Positions 8,691 through 17,252 of a stretch of DNA of 64,000 nucleotides are shown here, piece by piece (within the stretch, counting starts at the first letter, position 1; each line of letters starts with the position of its first letter). A model generated the notes under the pieces. It searched no databases. It saw only the letters and a list, made by a program, of their open reading frames with translations, and had not been told where the DNA came from. The position numbers and the translations under genes were made by a program. Location: contig OZ241890.1 in the NCBI GenBank assembly GCA_965203475.1, positions 1,922,001-1,986,000 of the forward strand. Reading direction: 5' to 3'. This DNA comes from JABDMD01 sp965203475. GTDB taxonomy: Bacteria > Pseudomonadota > Gammaproteobacteria > UBA4575.

Positions 8691-9245
8691 ATGCCTGCAC
8701 AAATTTCTGCACGCAGTGAAATAATTCCAAAGCTTGGAGAAATTTTTAGAGAGTATGGATATGCTGGTACTTCATTGTCAGAAATAACGACTAAAACCAA
8801 TCTTGGTAAAAGCAGTTTGTATCACTTTTTCCCAAATGGAAAAGCTGAAATGGCCGAGGCTGTATTAGATGAAATTGATACATGGTTTACACAAAATATA
8901 TTTACGCCATTACGTAAATCTAAAGATACTAGTACAAGTATTCAAGTCATGTTTAAAGCAGTGGATGAGTATTTTCAATCAGGAAATCGTATTTGTTTAA
9001 TTGGTGCATTTGCTTTAGATAATACTCGTGACCAATTCTTACAAATTGTGAGTTCATATTTTAAAGAATGGATAACTGCATTAGCGGTAGCACTTAAACG
9101 CGCTGGTTATAGTTCGCTTGAGGCTAAAGCACTGGCCGAAGAAATTGTCATAGGTATTCAAGGTGCGTTAGTGCTGGCAAGATCTCAAAATGACCCAAAA
9201 ACCTTTACACGTGCTTTAAAAAGATTAAAAAATCGATTGATATAA
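8691..9245 (+). CDS. TetR/AcrR-family regulator (LmrA/YxaF-like C-terminus)
   Basis: A 184-residue repressor. The N-terminal helix-turn-helix (about residues 8-52) ends in the recognition segment TNLGKSSLYHFFPNGKAEMAEAVL, with a lysine-glycine variant that is common in the LmrA/YxaF branch. The C-terminal ligand domain includes CLIGAFALDNTRD. It sits between DUF1348 and DUF3050 genes with gaps of 3 and 6 bases, and probably represses all three through the palindrome at 8185-8200. Regulators of this branch often respond to small aromatic or electrophilic molecules, but the ligand cannot be read from sequence. Confidence 0.87.
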   Translation: MPAQISARSEIIPKLGEIFREYGYAGTSLSEITTKTNLGKSSLYHFFPNGKAEMAEAVLDEIDTWFTQNIFTPLRKSKDTSTSIQVMFKAVDEYFQSGNRICLIGAFALDNTRDQFLQIVSSYFKEWITALAVALKRAGYSSLEAKALAEEIVIGIQGALVLARSQNDPKTFTRALKRLKNRLI

Positions 9246-9251
9246 ACAATC

Positions 9252-10022
9252 ATGTCTACCTTTGCAGTGAAAGAGAGTAAAGATTTACAGTCTTTAGAAA
9301 AGCAATTATTCAATCACATTCTGTATAGTGCAATTCGTACGGAACAGCACTTGCAAATTTTTATGCAGCACCATGTATTTGCGGTGTGGGATTTTATGTC
9401 TCTCATTAAAGCGGTACAAAATTTGATTGCACCTACCTCTATCCCATGGGTGCCATCCAAGAATCCGCAGTTTGTTAACTTTATCAATCAACTCGTTATA
9501 GAAGAGGAATCTGATGCCTCTTATCCCACTGCTGACAATGTTCCGAAAAGTCATTTTGAGCGCTACCTTGATGCAATGGATGAGATTGGTGCAAACACCT
9601 ATATTATTTCACGGTTTATTAACACACTGCGTAATCATGGGCTAGAAACAGCGCTTGAAATTCCAAATATCCCCACAGCTTCAAGAGAATTTATGAACTT
9701 TACTTTTGAAATAATCAATAGCCAGCAACCACACCTAATTATTGCAGTACTTGCATTGGGGAGAGAGAATTTGGTACCTCAATTATTTAGAAGTCTACAA
9801 AGAAATTTTTTAGTCGATAAAAATAAAACACCAAATTTGTATACGTATTTAGATCATCATATACAACTCGATGAACAGCAGCATGGACCCATAGCAACAA
9901 AACTGTTAGCCGAAGTTTGTGCAGAATCATCCATTAAACATACTGAAGCGATCGAGGTCGCTGAAAAAGCGCTTGTAGCTAGACTAAACTTCTGGGACGG
10001 CATCCAACAAGCAATTAAATAA
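9252..10022 (+). CDS. DUF3050 family protein (heme-oxygenase-like fold)
   Basis: A 256-residue all-alpha soluble protein. The motifs HVFAVWDFMSLIKAVQ, IPWVPSKNPQFVNFINQLVIEEESD and LDHHIQLDEQQHGPIA identify the DUF3050 family. Its histidine and glutamate placement (HVFAVWDF; EEESD; HHIQLDEQQHG) recalls heme-oxygenase-like helical bundles, some of which are di-iron enzymes. The family's reaction is not established, so a metal-dependent oxygenase role is a hypothesis. It is the last gene of the TetR cassette, and two hairpin elements follow downstream. Confidence 0.8.
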   Translation: MSTFAVKESKDLQSLEKQLFNHILYSAIRTEQHLQIFMQHHVFAVWDFMSLIKAVQNLIAPTSIPWVPSKNPQFVNFINQLVIEEESDASYPTADNVPKSHFERYLDAMDEIGANTYIISRFINTLRNHGLETALEIPNIPTASREFMNFTFEIINSQQPHLIIAVLALGRENLVPQLFRSLQRNFLVDKNKTPNLYTYLDHHIQLDEQQHGPIATKLLAEVCAESSIKHTEAIEVAEKALVARLNFWDGIQQAIK

Positions 10023-10036
10023 CTTAGTGTGAATAT

Positions 10037-10100
10037 GGACGAAGTGCATGGTTGTGAGCATAGGGAAAAGCGAATATGAGTCGAATCATGAATGATTCGA
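10037..10100. repeat. Left copy of dispersed repeat element
   Basis: Two sub-motifs recur in inverted orientation about 1.7 kb away. GGACGAAGTGCATGG (10037-10051) matches the complement of 11628-11642 with one mismatch. The 21 bases at 10070-10090, from GCGAATATGA to CGAATCATG, match the complement of 11750-11770 exactly. The second motif runs into a small hairpin, TCGAATCAT-GA-ATGATTCGA (10081-10100). The copies flank the cytochrome P460 / regulator pair. I know of no named element of this kind. Confidence 0.7.
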
Positions 10101-10121
10101 ACAGATTAATCTTTTCTTTAT

Positions 10122-10155
10122 CGAATGTCCGCTAACGATCCAAAGCGGACATTCG
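10122..10155. terminator. GC-rich hairpin between convergent genes
   Basis: A perfect 12-bp stem: CGAATGTCCGCT (10122-10133) pairs with AGCGGACATTCG (10144-10155) around a 10-base loop. It lies between the converging ends of the DUF3050 and P460 genes, where a bidirectional terminator would be expected. It lacks a T tract on either side, so it may instead be part of the neighbouring repeat element. Confidence 0.5.
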
Positions 10156-10182
10156 TATTCTATACAACAAATTAATATATTT

Positions 10183-10692
10183 TTAATTAATCAAATGTTG
10201 ATATGAGAACAAATGATTCGTAGTCGTTAATGGTGCATGACATGCTCGACACTCATTTAAATCTTTCTCAGCCAAAGAACCATCAGGTTTGAAAGCTGCA
10301 AAATCCCAATCTTCATTTTTTAAACCATCAGGTAAATTATCGCTGAACCCTTTTTCTCGTTGCATTACAGCAATCAATACAAATTTATCTCTGACTCTTC
10401 GATTTAAATTACTAGTTATAATTTTGCCTTCTTTATCTTTTTTAGCTTTATATACTTCAGCTACCAAAACAGAACCATATGGTAGTTTTCCATCTTCACC
10501 AGGACCTTGCATAGCTATGTCATTCGCAAATATACGGATAGTCTGATCAGGATTCATCAAACGGTCATTACTTACATAGTTAGTAAACGTAGATCTATAA
10601 TCCACCGGTAGTTGAATATTGTTGTTCCCACTAATTGCCAATGAAATTGTAAATGTATAAAAAATTGCAATATAACTAAGTAATCTAATCAT
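10183..10692 (-). CDS. Cytochrome P460 family protein
   Basis: A periplasmic protein of about 169 residues. An N-terminal signal peptide (about residues 1-22) is followed by a domain with the cytochrome P460 layout: FTNYVSNDRL, PYGSVLVAEVYKA, VMQREKGFSD, WDFAAFKPDGS and a C-terminal heme c site C-R-A-C-H (ECRACHAPL). Characterised P460 cytochromes in ammonia and methane oxidisers oxidise hydroxylamine or detoxify NO. The needed heme-lysine cross-link cannot be confirmed here. ATG at 10692 is preferred over the adjacent GTG because it is better spaced from AGGAG. The gene is divergent from an HTH regulator across a strong inverted repeat. Confidence 0.85.
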   Translation of the reverse strand: MIRLLSYIAIFYTFTISLAISGNNNIQLPVDYRSTFTNYVSNDRLMNPDQTIRIFANDIAMQGPGEDGKLPYGSVLVAEVYKAKKDKEGKIITSNLNRRVRDKFVLIAVMQREKGFSDNLPDGLKNEDWDFAAFKPDGSLAEKDLNECRACHAPLTTTNHLFSYQHLIN

Positions 10693-10788
10693 CACTCTTC
10701 TCCTTTTCTTTCAGTATGGCAGCGACACCTGCACAGTCAGTGGGAACAACCGTCTTAGTGCCAAAATTCATAACAGAATAAGTCTATT

Positions 10789-10829
10789 AAAATATGTATA
10801 ATATATACTTTATATATTATACATATTTT
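10789..10829. promoter_or_regulatory. 19-bp perfect inverted repeat between P460 and regulator genes
   Basis: The arms at 10789-10807 (beginning AAAATATGTATAAT) and 10811-10829 are exact reverse complements, separated by CTT. Each arm contains a TATAAT hexamer (10797-10802 on the plus strand, and its mirror on the minus strand), so the element could hold divergent -10 boxes as well as an operator. It lies 53 bases before the regulator and 97 bases before P460. The likely ligand is the regulator encoded at 10882, as an autoregulated dimer. Confidence 0.7.
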
Positions 10830-10881
10830 TTGATATACTCTAAATGACCATTAAAAACATATACATAGCGATTATTGTCTT

Positions 10882-11487
10882 ATGGGCACTCCCAAGAAAA
10901 TTGTCGACCTTTTAAATCGAAAGGCTTGGACGGTTAATGAGATTGCAAAAGAGCTTTCCATTTCGAGGAATGCTGCTCATCTTCAAATAAGTAAACTTGA
11001 AGCGATGGGTATCGTTGAAAAAAATACACAGCGCCCCCCAAAAGGCGCTGGAAAACCAGCACATGAATTCCGCACCGTTGCAGGATATGAAGACGCTTTT
11101 TCAACAGCGTATAGGCCGTTAATCGATGTGTTAATTCAAACAATGGCAAATAATTTAAGCACCAATGAGCGTTTAAATTTATTCGAGAAAACTGGTCGAG
11201 CGTTAGCTAAAAATGCGGGTTTGCAACCAAGTCATGATGTGCTTAAAGATATTCAAAATGCGATAATTAAAGTAAATAGCCTTGGCGCAATGGCAGAATT
11301 AAATTGCGAAAATGATGAAAACTATATTAGTTGTCATAGTTGTCCTGTAGCAACATTAGTACATAAAGAACCATTAACGTGTGATTTGGTAGCTTCTTTT
11401 TTTTCTGAAGCAACAGGTAATAAAGTCACTGTAAAATGCAATCGCGATAAAACTGTTGTTTGTGGATTCCTTGTTGGAAAATCATGA
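10882..11487 (+). CDS. Winged-HTH regulator with C-terminal cysteine cluster
   Basis: A 201-residue protein. Residues 1-60 form an ArsR/DeoR-like winged helix (KIVDLLNRKAWTVNEIAKELSISRNAAHLQISKLEAMGIV). The middle is helical. The C-terminus holds six cysteines: 142, 151, 154, 167, 186 and 194 (CHSCP, LTCDL, VKCNRD, VVCGF). The C154-x12-C167 spacing recalls SufR-like iron-sulfur repressors but the rest differs, so an iron-sulfur cluster or zinc site is possible. It is divergent from a P460 cytochrome, so a redox or nitrogen-oxide sensor of that gene is a reasonable inference. Confidence 0.75.
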   Translation: MGTPKKIVDLLNRKAWTVNEIAKELSISRNAAHLQISKLEAMGIVEKNTQRPPKGAGKPAHEFRTVAGYEDAFSTAYRPLIDVLIQTMANNLSTNERLNLFEKTGRALAKNAGLQPSHDVLKDIQNAIIKVNSLGAMAELNCENDENYISCHSCPVATLVHKEPLTCDLVASFFSEATGNKVTVKCNRDKTVVCGFLVGKS

Positions 11488-11580
11488 AAATTTAATTTCA
11501 GAATTGTTAACAAATGACCGATAGTGGAAATTAAGATCATCTAACTTTAATCTGATACAATATCCTTGTTGTAACTCTTA

Positions 11581-11770
11581 TTCGCGCGGTCGCTCCCGAC
11601 TTCCTGTCTCCCGCGACACTTGTGCGTCCATGCACATCGTCCTGTGCTCAGGTCGAAAGCAGACATTTTAAAAGAAAAGAATAAACTGCTCGAATCGGCA
11701 GAAAATTGTTCCTGCATTTTCTGCACTTCCCACTTCCATGTAGGTCGTCCATGATTCGACTCATATTCGC
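11581..11770. repeat. Right copy of dispersed repeat and associated hairpins; intergenic stretch
   Basis: The non-coding stretch 11488-11783 holds the inverted partners of the left repeat: CCATGCACATCGTCC (11628-11642) and a 21-base motif at 11750-11770. Between them is a hairpin with 9-bp arms, GCAGAAAAT (11698-11706) and ATTTTCTGC (11716-11724). The segment around 11585-11620 is locally GC-rich (GCGCGGTCGCTCCCGAC) against an AT-rich background. No gene is seen in the stretch. Confidence 0.65.
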
Positions 11771-11783
11771 TTAACCCTTACCC

Positions 11784-13886
11784 TCATACCTGCCCAAACT
11801 CTATAGATTTTCCTAACCATCGTTCAATAATTGCATCTACTCGTTGTAGATCATCGTTAAGTAAAGACTTTGCAGTTTGTTGCACTAAGGGAATTAAATC
11901 TTGATCACGCATAATGTTGGCAATGCGCAATTGCAACATGCCGGTTTGGCGTGTACCTAACACTTCTCCAGGCCCACGAATTTCTAAATCCACCCGTGCA
12001 ATCTTGAAACCATCATTCGTGTTACGCATGGTGTCGATACGTAGTTTGGCATTTTCGGTAAGTGGTGGATCAAACACTAATACACACGAACTTTCTTCAC
12101 TGCCTCGCCCTACGCGACCCCGCAATTGGTGCAACTGTGCCAACCCCAAACGTTCAGCATTTTCGATAATCATTAAACTCGCATTTGGAACATCTACGCC
12201 TACTTCAATTACCGTCGTTGCCACTAACAAATCAATTTTTCGGTTCGAAAACTGCTGCATTACAGCATCTTTTTCTTTACCTTTCATACGGCCATGTACC
12301 AGGCCCACTTTCACACCACGTAATAACTGGCTTAATTCACGATAAACATCTTCTGCTGCCTGACATTGCATCGCTTCTGACTCTTCTACCAAGGTGCACA
12401 CCCAATAGGCCTGTTGTCCATTTCGACAAGCTTTGGCTACACGCTCTACTACTTCATTTCTGCGTTCCATAGGAATGGCAATGGTTGTAATGGGTTTGCG
12501 CCCGGGAGGCAATTCATCCACCACAGAATAATCAAGATCCGCATAGGCTGTCATGGCCAAGGTTCTTGGAATAGGTGTTGCCGTCATAATAAGTTGGTGC
12601 GGGTGAAATTCATTTTGAATACCTTTTTCACGTAAGGCTAAACGTTGATGCACACCAAAACGATGTTGTTCATCGATTACCACTAAAGCTAAATTCTTAA
12701 ATTCGACACCTTGTTGAAACAAAGCATGGGTGCCAACGATAGCATTCGCGGTGCCAGTTGCAATGAGCGCTTTCATTTCATTACTTTTGCTTGCCGTAAG
12801 CTTGCCGGACAACCAGGCTAGACGAATACCATAGGGTTCTAACCAATTCGAAAAATTCCGCAAATGTTGTTCGGCTAAAATTTCAGTAGGTGCCATGACA
12901 ACAGCCTGATAACCGGCTTCAATCACTTGCATACAAGCGGCAATGGCAATTAACGTTTTCCCGCTACCTACATCACCTTGCACCAGTCGCAACATGGGAT
13001 ATTCATTTTCTAAATCTTCAAAAATCGTTTGAATTACTCTTTTCTGTGCACCCGTTAAGTCAAATGCCAAATCATTACCAAGTTGATTAAATAATTTTCC
13101 TTCGACTTGTACCTCTACTGCTTGATGTTTTTGTGCTTGCAACCGAAGTTTGGATAAACTTAATTGTTGAGCTAATAATTCTTCAAAGGCTAAACGACGC
13201 TGCATGGCATGTTTGCCTTCCGCCAACGCTTCGGTATCAGCTTCAGGAGGTGGGCGATGAACAAACTTGAGCGCATCTTTAATAGACACGCGTTGCCCAT
13301 CAATCTCGGGCGGCATGGGAAGCAAATCCAACTCAGGTATGTTCTCACTGTCTACCCACTTCAATGCTTGGGAAGTCAAACGTCGTAAGCTGAGTTGATG
13401 CAATCCTTCAGTTGTGGCGTAAATAGGTGTGAGGTGATCTTCAACTTTGGGAACAGCATCTTTATCTTGTATTTCATATTCAGGATGCACCATTTCAGGC
13501 CCTTTAATACCTTGGCGAATTTCACCAAAACATCGAATGGAAACACCACGTGCCAGACTTTCACGCTGACTATTATTAAAGTAAAAAAAACGTAACAACA
13601 CACGGCCGGTTCCATCTTCCACACTTACCAATAGCATACGACGTTTTCGGTATACCACCTCACTATGTTCCACAGTGCCTATCACTACACATTCATCACC
13701 AGGACGTAATGCCGCAACGGAACGTATACGTGTGCGATCCTGATAGCGAATTGGTAAATGAAAAAGCAAATCCTGCAAGGTGAAAATCTGCAGGCGTTGC
13801 AAACGCTCAGCAACTTTCGGCCCAACACCTTTTAAGGTTTCAACCGAGGGAAAAGCTTTATTTTGCAAAGAAACAGTAGGAACCAC
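11784..13886 (-). CDS. recG: ATP-dependent DNA helicase RecG
   Basis: A 700-residue protein, full length for RecG, which remodels stalled replication forks and branch-migrates Holliday junctions. The N-terminal wedge region has LKGVGPKVAERL and an OB-fold; then come Walker A in VQGDVGSGKT, the DEQH box VVIDEQHRFG, and helicase motifs ATPIPRTLAM and QLRGRVGRG. It is the last gene of a minus-strand group with ridA and spoT upstream, an order common in Gammaproteobacteria. The gap to ridA is about 47 bases. Confidence 0.97.
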   Translation of the reverse strand: MVPTVSLQNKAFPSVETLKGVGPKVAERLQRLQIFTLQDLLFHLPIRYQDRTRIRSVAALRPGDECVVIGTVEHSEVVYRKRRMLLVSVEDGTGRVLLRFFYFNNSQRESLARGVSIRCFGEIRQGIKGPEMVHPEYEIQDKDAVPKVEDHLTPIYATTEGLHQLSLRRLTSQALKWVDSENIPELDLLPMPPEIDGQRVSIKDALKFVHRPPPEADTEALAEGKHAMQRRLAFEELLAQQLSLSKLRLQAQKHQAVEVQVEGKLFNQLGNDLAFDLTGAQKRVIQTIFEDLENEYPMLRLVQGDVGSGKTLIAIAACMQVIEAGYQAVVMAPTEILAEQHLRNFSNWLEPYGIRLAWLSGKLTASKSNEMKALIATGTANAIVGTHALFQQGVEFKNLALVVIDEQHRFGVHQRLALREKGIQNEFHPHQLIMTATPIPRTLAMTAYADLDYSVVDELPPGRKPITTIAIPMERRNEVVERVAKACRNGQQAYWVCTLVEESEAMQCQAAEDVYRELSQLLRGVKVGLVHGRMKGKEKDAVMQQFSNRKIDLLVATTVIEVGVDVPNASLMIIENAERLGLAQLHQLRGRVGRGSEESSCVLVFDPPLTENAKLRIDTMRNTNDGFKIARVDLEIRGPGEVLGTRQTGMLQLRIANIMRDQDLIPLVQQTAKSLLNDDLQRVDAIIERWLGKSIEFGQV

Positions 13887-13933
13887 TTTGTTTGCGTGGT
13901 GTTCTTTAATTGATGTAGTGGGTAGGCTTATGG

Positions 13934-14314
13934 TTAAAGCTCCATAATGGCGTCCATTTCCACGCCGACATCTTTGGGCAACGATGCAACACCTATTGCT
14001 GCACGCGCTGGATATGGTTGGATAAAATATTCCGCCATAATTTCATTCACTGTTGGGAAATGCGTTAAGTCTGTTAAAAATATATTGAGTTTTGCAATGT
14101 CATTTAGTGTTCCGCCCGCCGCTTGCGCAACTGCTTGCAAATTTCTAAACACTTGATGAATTTGTGTACCCATATCTCCTGCTACAACTTCCATAGAAGC
14201 AGGGTCTAAAGGAATTTGTCCTGACATATATACCGTTGTGCCAACTTTTACCGCCTGTGAATAGGTGCCAATGGCTTGTGGTGCGTTATCCGTTACAATA
14301 ATTTCCCTCGACAT
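13934..14314 (-). CDS. ridA: RidA family 2-iminobutanoate/2-iminopropanoate deaminase
   Basis: A 126-residue protein with the RidA signatures AIGTYSQAVKVG, VYMSGQIPLDP, the FRNLQAVAQAAG helix and the C-terminal PYPARAAIGVASLP, which carries the substrate-binding arginine. RidA hydrolyses reactive enamine/imine products of PLP enzymes. An upstream in-frame ATG would add eight residues, but the start at 14314 has AGGAG 6 bases before it (complement of 14321-14325) and matches the usual family length. It sits 24 bases after spoT in the usual spoT-ridA-recG order. Confidence 0.95.
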   Translation of the reverse strand: MSREIIVTDNAPQAIGTYSQAVKVGTTVYMSGQIPLDPASMEVVAGDMGTQIHQVFRNLQAVAQAAGGTLNDIAKLNIFLTDLTHFPTVNEIMAEYFIQPYPARAAIGVASLPKDVGVEMDAIMEL

Positions 14315-14338
14315 ATAACACTCCTGGTCAATTTTCAA

Positions 14339-16501
14339 TTAAATTCTTTTTACTTTATATATCTTTGGCATGTTCCGTATTGCTCGCATAATACGTGCCA
14401 GATGCACACGATCCTTAACTGTTAATACAACTGTGATGGTTGTGGTCGCTCCATATTTTTCATCAAATACAATGTTTTCAATATTTGATTTTTCATCTGA
14501 AATTTTTGCCGCTACCTGTGCTAGCACGCCTCGTTCATTTTCTGTAGTAATGGTAATTTCAGCGGTAAATTCTCCTGCTGAATCACTGGCCCAATACACC
14601 TGAATCCATTTGTCTTTACTTTTAGCTTTACTGTTTCTACATTTATTTTTATGTACAACTAATCCTTTTCCGCTGGTCATAACACCGACCACAGAATCTC
14701 CCGGTATTGGGTGACAGCATTTGGCAAAACTCACCACCATGCCTTCTGTACCACGAATAGCGAGTGGTTTTTTAGAATCAGTTTTGCGTCGCAACTTGAT
14801 CCAACGTCCACGCAATGAGACCAAATGTTTGGCTACAAATGGAGCCATTCGATTTCCCAAACCAATTTCTCGGTAAAGATCTTGTTCAGAATCGACATTC
14901 AATTCTTTTAATAATTTCGACATTTCACGACCACTTATATCGGTGACATCTTTTCCATAGGCACTTAGTGCTTGAGTTAATAAACGTTCACCGAGCCCGC
15001 AGGCTTCATTTTTTTGTAAATTCTTTAAATAGCTTCGAATATTGGAACGCGCTTTTGCAGTAACAATAAAACTTAACCAGGCAGGATTTGGGCGGCCACT
15101 TGGAGATGTAACAATTTCTACAGATTGCCCATTGCTCAGCACGGTACTCAAAGGTTCTAAACGTCGATTGATTTTAGCCGCCACACAGTGATTTCCAATA
15201 TCCGTGTGTACAGCATAGGCAAAGTCCACTGCAGTTGCGTTAATAGGCAGCTCCATAATATCGCCCATGGGGGTGAACACATAAATTTCATCTCGATATA
15301 AATCAACTTTTACACTTTCTAAAAATTCTAAAGAACTACCTGAACGATGTTGCATTTCTGAAACAGTATTCAACCACTCACGAGTTCTAGCATGTGATGC
15401 AGAATGTTCATCGTCACCTTCTTTATACATCCAGTGTGCTGCAATTCCTGACTGTGCCACCTTATCCATTTCTTCTGAACGTATTTGCACTTCAATTGGA
15501 ATGCCCTTTGGGCCAAACAAAATAGTATGCAATGATTGATAAGCATTTTTCTTTGGAATTGCAATGTAGTCTTTAAACTTACCTGGAACTGGTTTATATA
15601 AATTATGAATAACACCAATAACTCGATAACAAGTATCTACATCCTGCACTACGATTCTGAATGCAAAAACATCAAACACTTCTGAAAACTGCAGATGTTT
15701 TTCTTTCATTTTTCTGTAAATGCTGTAAATATTTTTCTCTCGACCGTGAATTCGGCTAACAATATTAGCTTGCTCCATGCGCTCACAAATATTTTTTTCA
15801 ACTTCTTCTAACAATGCATTCCGATTGATATTCGTTCGCTTGATGGCATCTTTTAGAATTTCGTAACGTCTAGGCCATAAAGTCTTAAAAGAAAGTTCTT
15901 CAAGTTCAATGCGCAAATCGTGCATGCCAAGCCGCAAAGCTATGGGTGCATAGATATCAAGCGTTTCTCGTACAATGCGTTTACGCTTTTTCTCCGGCAT
16001 TACGCTTATAGTGCGCATATTGTGTAAACGATCTGCCAGTTTGATAATAATGACGCGCACATCTTTAAACATGGCGAGCATCATTTTGCGGAAGTTTTCG
16101 GCCTGAGCTTCAAGTTTTGAATCAAACTCAAGATTCGTAAGTTTGCTTACGCCATCTACAAGCTCTGCAACCTCATCGCCAAATTCCGTGAGTATCTGAT
16201 CTTTTGCTGTTGCAGTATCTTCAATGACATCGTGCAGAATTGCAGCCGTAATGGTTTGTGCATCCATGCGCATTTCGGCCAATACTTTGGCCACTGCTAA
16301 AGGATGATAGATATAAGGTTCGCCCGTTAAACGTGTCTGCCCTTCATGAGCGCTGGCACTGAATAAGTAGGCGCGATAAACCGTTTTAACTTGGTCGGGT
16401 TTTAAATAGACTTCAAGTAGTGCACAAAGGTCACTAATTAAAAACCGCGAGGGTTGATTCGTGGCTAAATGTGAACTCGAAATTTCTGCAACATTCGCCA
16501 T
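14339..16501 (-). CDS. spoT: Bifunctional (p)ppGpp synthase/hydrolase SpoT
   Basis: A 720-residue protein with the full RelA/SpoT layout. An HD hydrolase domain with AAILHDVIEDT (about residues 85-97) is followed by a synthetase domain with DVFAFRIVVQDVDTCYRVIG and YQSLHTILFG, then TGS (VFTPMGDIMELP), a conserved-cysteine region (KCCHPIPGDSVVG) and ACT domains. The intact HD motif supports a hydrolase-competent SpoT rather than RelA. It is downstream of rpoZ by 26 bases, and the omega subunit itself forms one ppGpp site on RNA polymerase. Confidence 0.97.
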   Translation of the reverse strand: MANVAEISSSHLATNQPSRFLISDLCALLEVYLKPDQVKTVYRAYLFSASAHEGQTRLTGEPYIYHPLAVAKVLAEMRMDAQTITAAILHDVIEDTATAKDQILTEFGDEVAELVDGVSKLTNLEFDSKLEAQAENFRKMMLAMFKDVRVIIIKLADRLHNMRTISVMPEKKRKRIVRETLDIYAPIALRLGMHDLRIELEELSFKTLWPRRYEILKDAIKRTNINRNALLEEVEKNICERMEQANIVSRIHGREKNIYSIYRKMKEKHLQFSEVFDVFAFRIVVQDVDTCYRVIGVIHNLYKPVPGKFKDYIAIPKKNAYQSLHTILFGPKGIPIEVQIRSEEMDKVAQSGIAAHWMYKEGDDEHSASHARTREWLNTVSEMQHRSGSSLEFLESVKVDLYRDEIYVFTPMGDIMELPINATAVDFAYAVHTDIGNHCVAAKINRRLEPLSTVLSNGQSVEIVTSPSGRPNPAWLSFIVTAKARSNIRSYLKNLQKNEACGLGERLLTQALSAYGKDVTDISGREMSKLLKELNVDSEQDLYREIGLGNRMAPFVAKHLVSLRGRWIKLRRKTDSKKPLAIRGTEGMVVSFAKCCHPIPGDSVVGVMTSGKGLVVHKNKCRNSKAKSKDKWIQVYWASDSAGEFTAEITITTENERGVLAQVAAKISDEKSNIENIVFDEKYGATTTITVVLTVKDRVHLARIMRAIRNMPKIYKVKRI

Positions 16502-16527
16502 ATCTACATAGCGATTACAACACCGAG

Positions 16528-17181
16528 CTACTCATCCTCTGGTGAAGGATCGCTATCACGTTCTGGATCAGACAATAAATCAAACGAAGACTGTGGTGAT
16601 TCTGAGTCAGATGATTCTAATGTATCAGGTGCATCCACTGTATTCGAAGGAGTTTCACTTTCAAAACTTGTAAAGGGATTGGTTGTATCTGCATCCGGTG
16701 TTTCGGGCCCAGGTTCACTCGTGGGTGATGATTCAAATGGCATGGGTTCTGTCTGCTCTACATCAGTTGCCGGTGCGCTAGGCGTACTACTTTGAGCTTC
16801 CAGCTCCAAACTGCTTACAAAAGGCGCCGCTGTTTCAGGAGCCGATGGTGTAGGTGTTGGTGGTGTGATTTCTGTATTTGATTCGGATGTGGTTTGACTG
16901 AGCTCTCGACTGATTTCAGCCTGTAATGCTGCTGCCAAATCATCTTCACTAAACTCTAATTCTTCTTCCTCGGGTTCTGCGGCGGCGGCTTTCAGCATTT
17001 CTTCATTAACCAGTCCCTGCTCAATCTCGCGAAGTGCAACTACGGTAGATTTGTCATTTTCCCACTCTACTAAAGGCTCAGTTCCCAGTGCTAATTGACG
17101 GGCACGCTTGCTGGCAAGCAACACCAGCTTGAATCGATTTTCTACATGATCTAAACAATCTTCTACAGTAACTCGGGCCAT
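16528..17181 (-). CDS. rpoZ: RNA polymerase omega subunit with long acidic C-terminal extension
   Basis: The first ~65 residues are a normal omega subunit: MARVTVEDCLDHVENRFKLV, SKRARQL, then TVVALREIEQGLV. Omega is usually 70-100 residues; this product has 217. The extra ~145 residues begin with an acidic helix-like part (EPEEEELEFSEDDLAAALQAEIS) and continue as a proline-, serine-, threonine- and glutamate-rich stretch with no predicted fold. The frame is open and uninterrupted, and the neighbours (gmk upstream, spoT downstream) are the standard ones, so this is a real fused tail rather than an assembly error, as far as sequence shows. Confidence 0.93.
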   Translation of the reverse strand: MARVTVEDCLDHVENRFKLVLLASKRARQLALGTEPLVEWENDKSTVVALREIEQGLVNEEMLKAAAAEPEEEELEFSEDDLAAALQAEISRELSQTTSESNTEITPPTPTPSAPETAAPFVSSLELEAQSSTPSAPATDVEQTEPMPFESSPTSEPGPETPDADTTNPFTSFESETPSNTVDAPDTLESSDSESPQSSFDLLSDPERDSDPSPEDE

Positions 17182-17252
17182 GGGTTCTCCATTCCAAAAG
17201 GTAAAAATTAAAAGCTCAGTTCTCCGATTCTAGCGAAAATAGCTGCCTGCAT

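Noticed and set aside
11914..12345. 143-codon plus-strand frame inside recG
   Set aside because: It is opposite the helicase motifs of RecG and shows only low-complexity composition.
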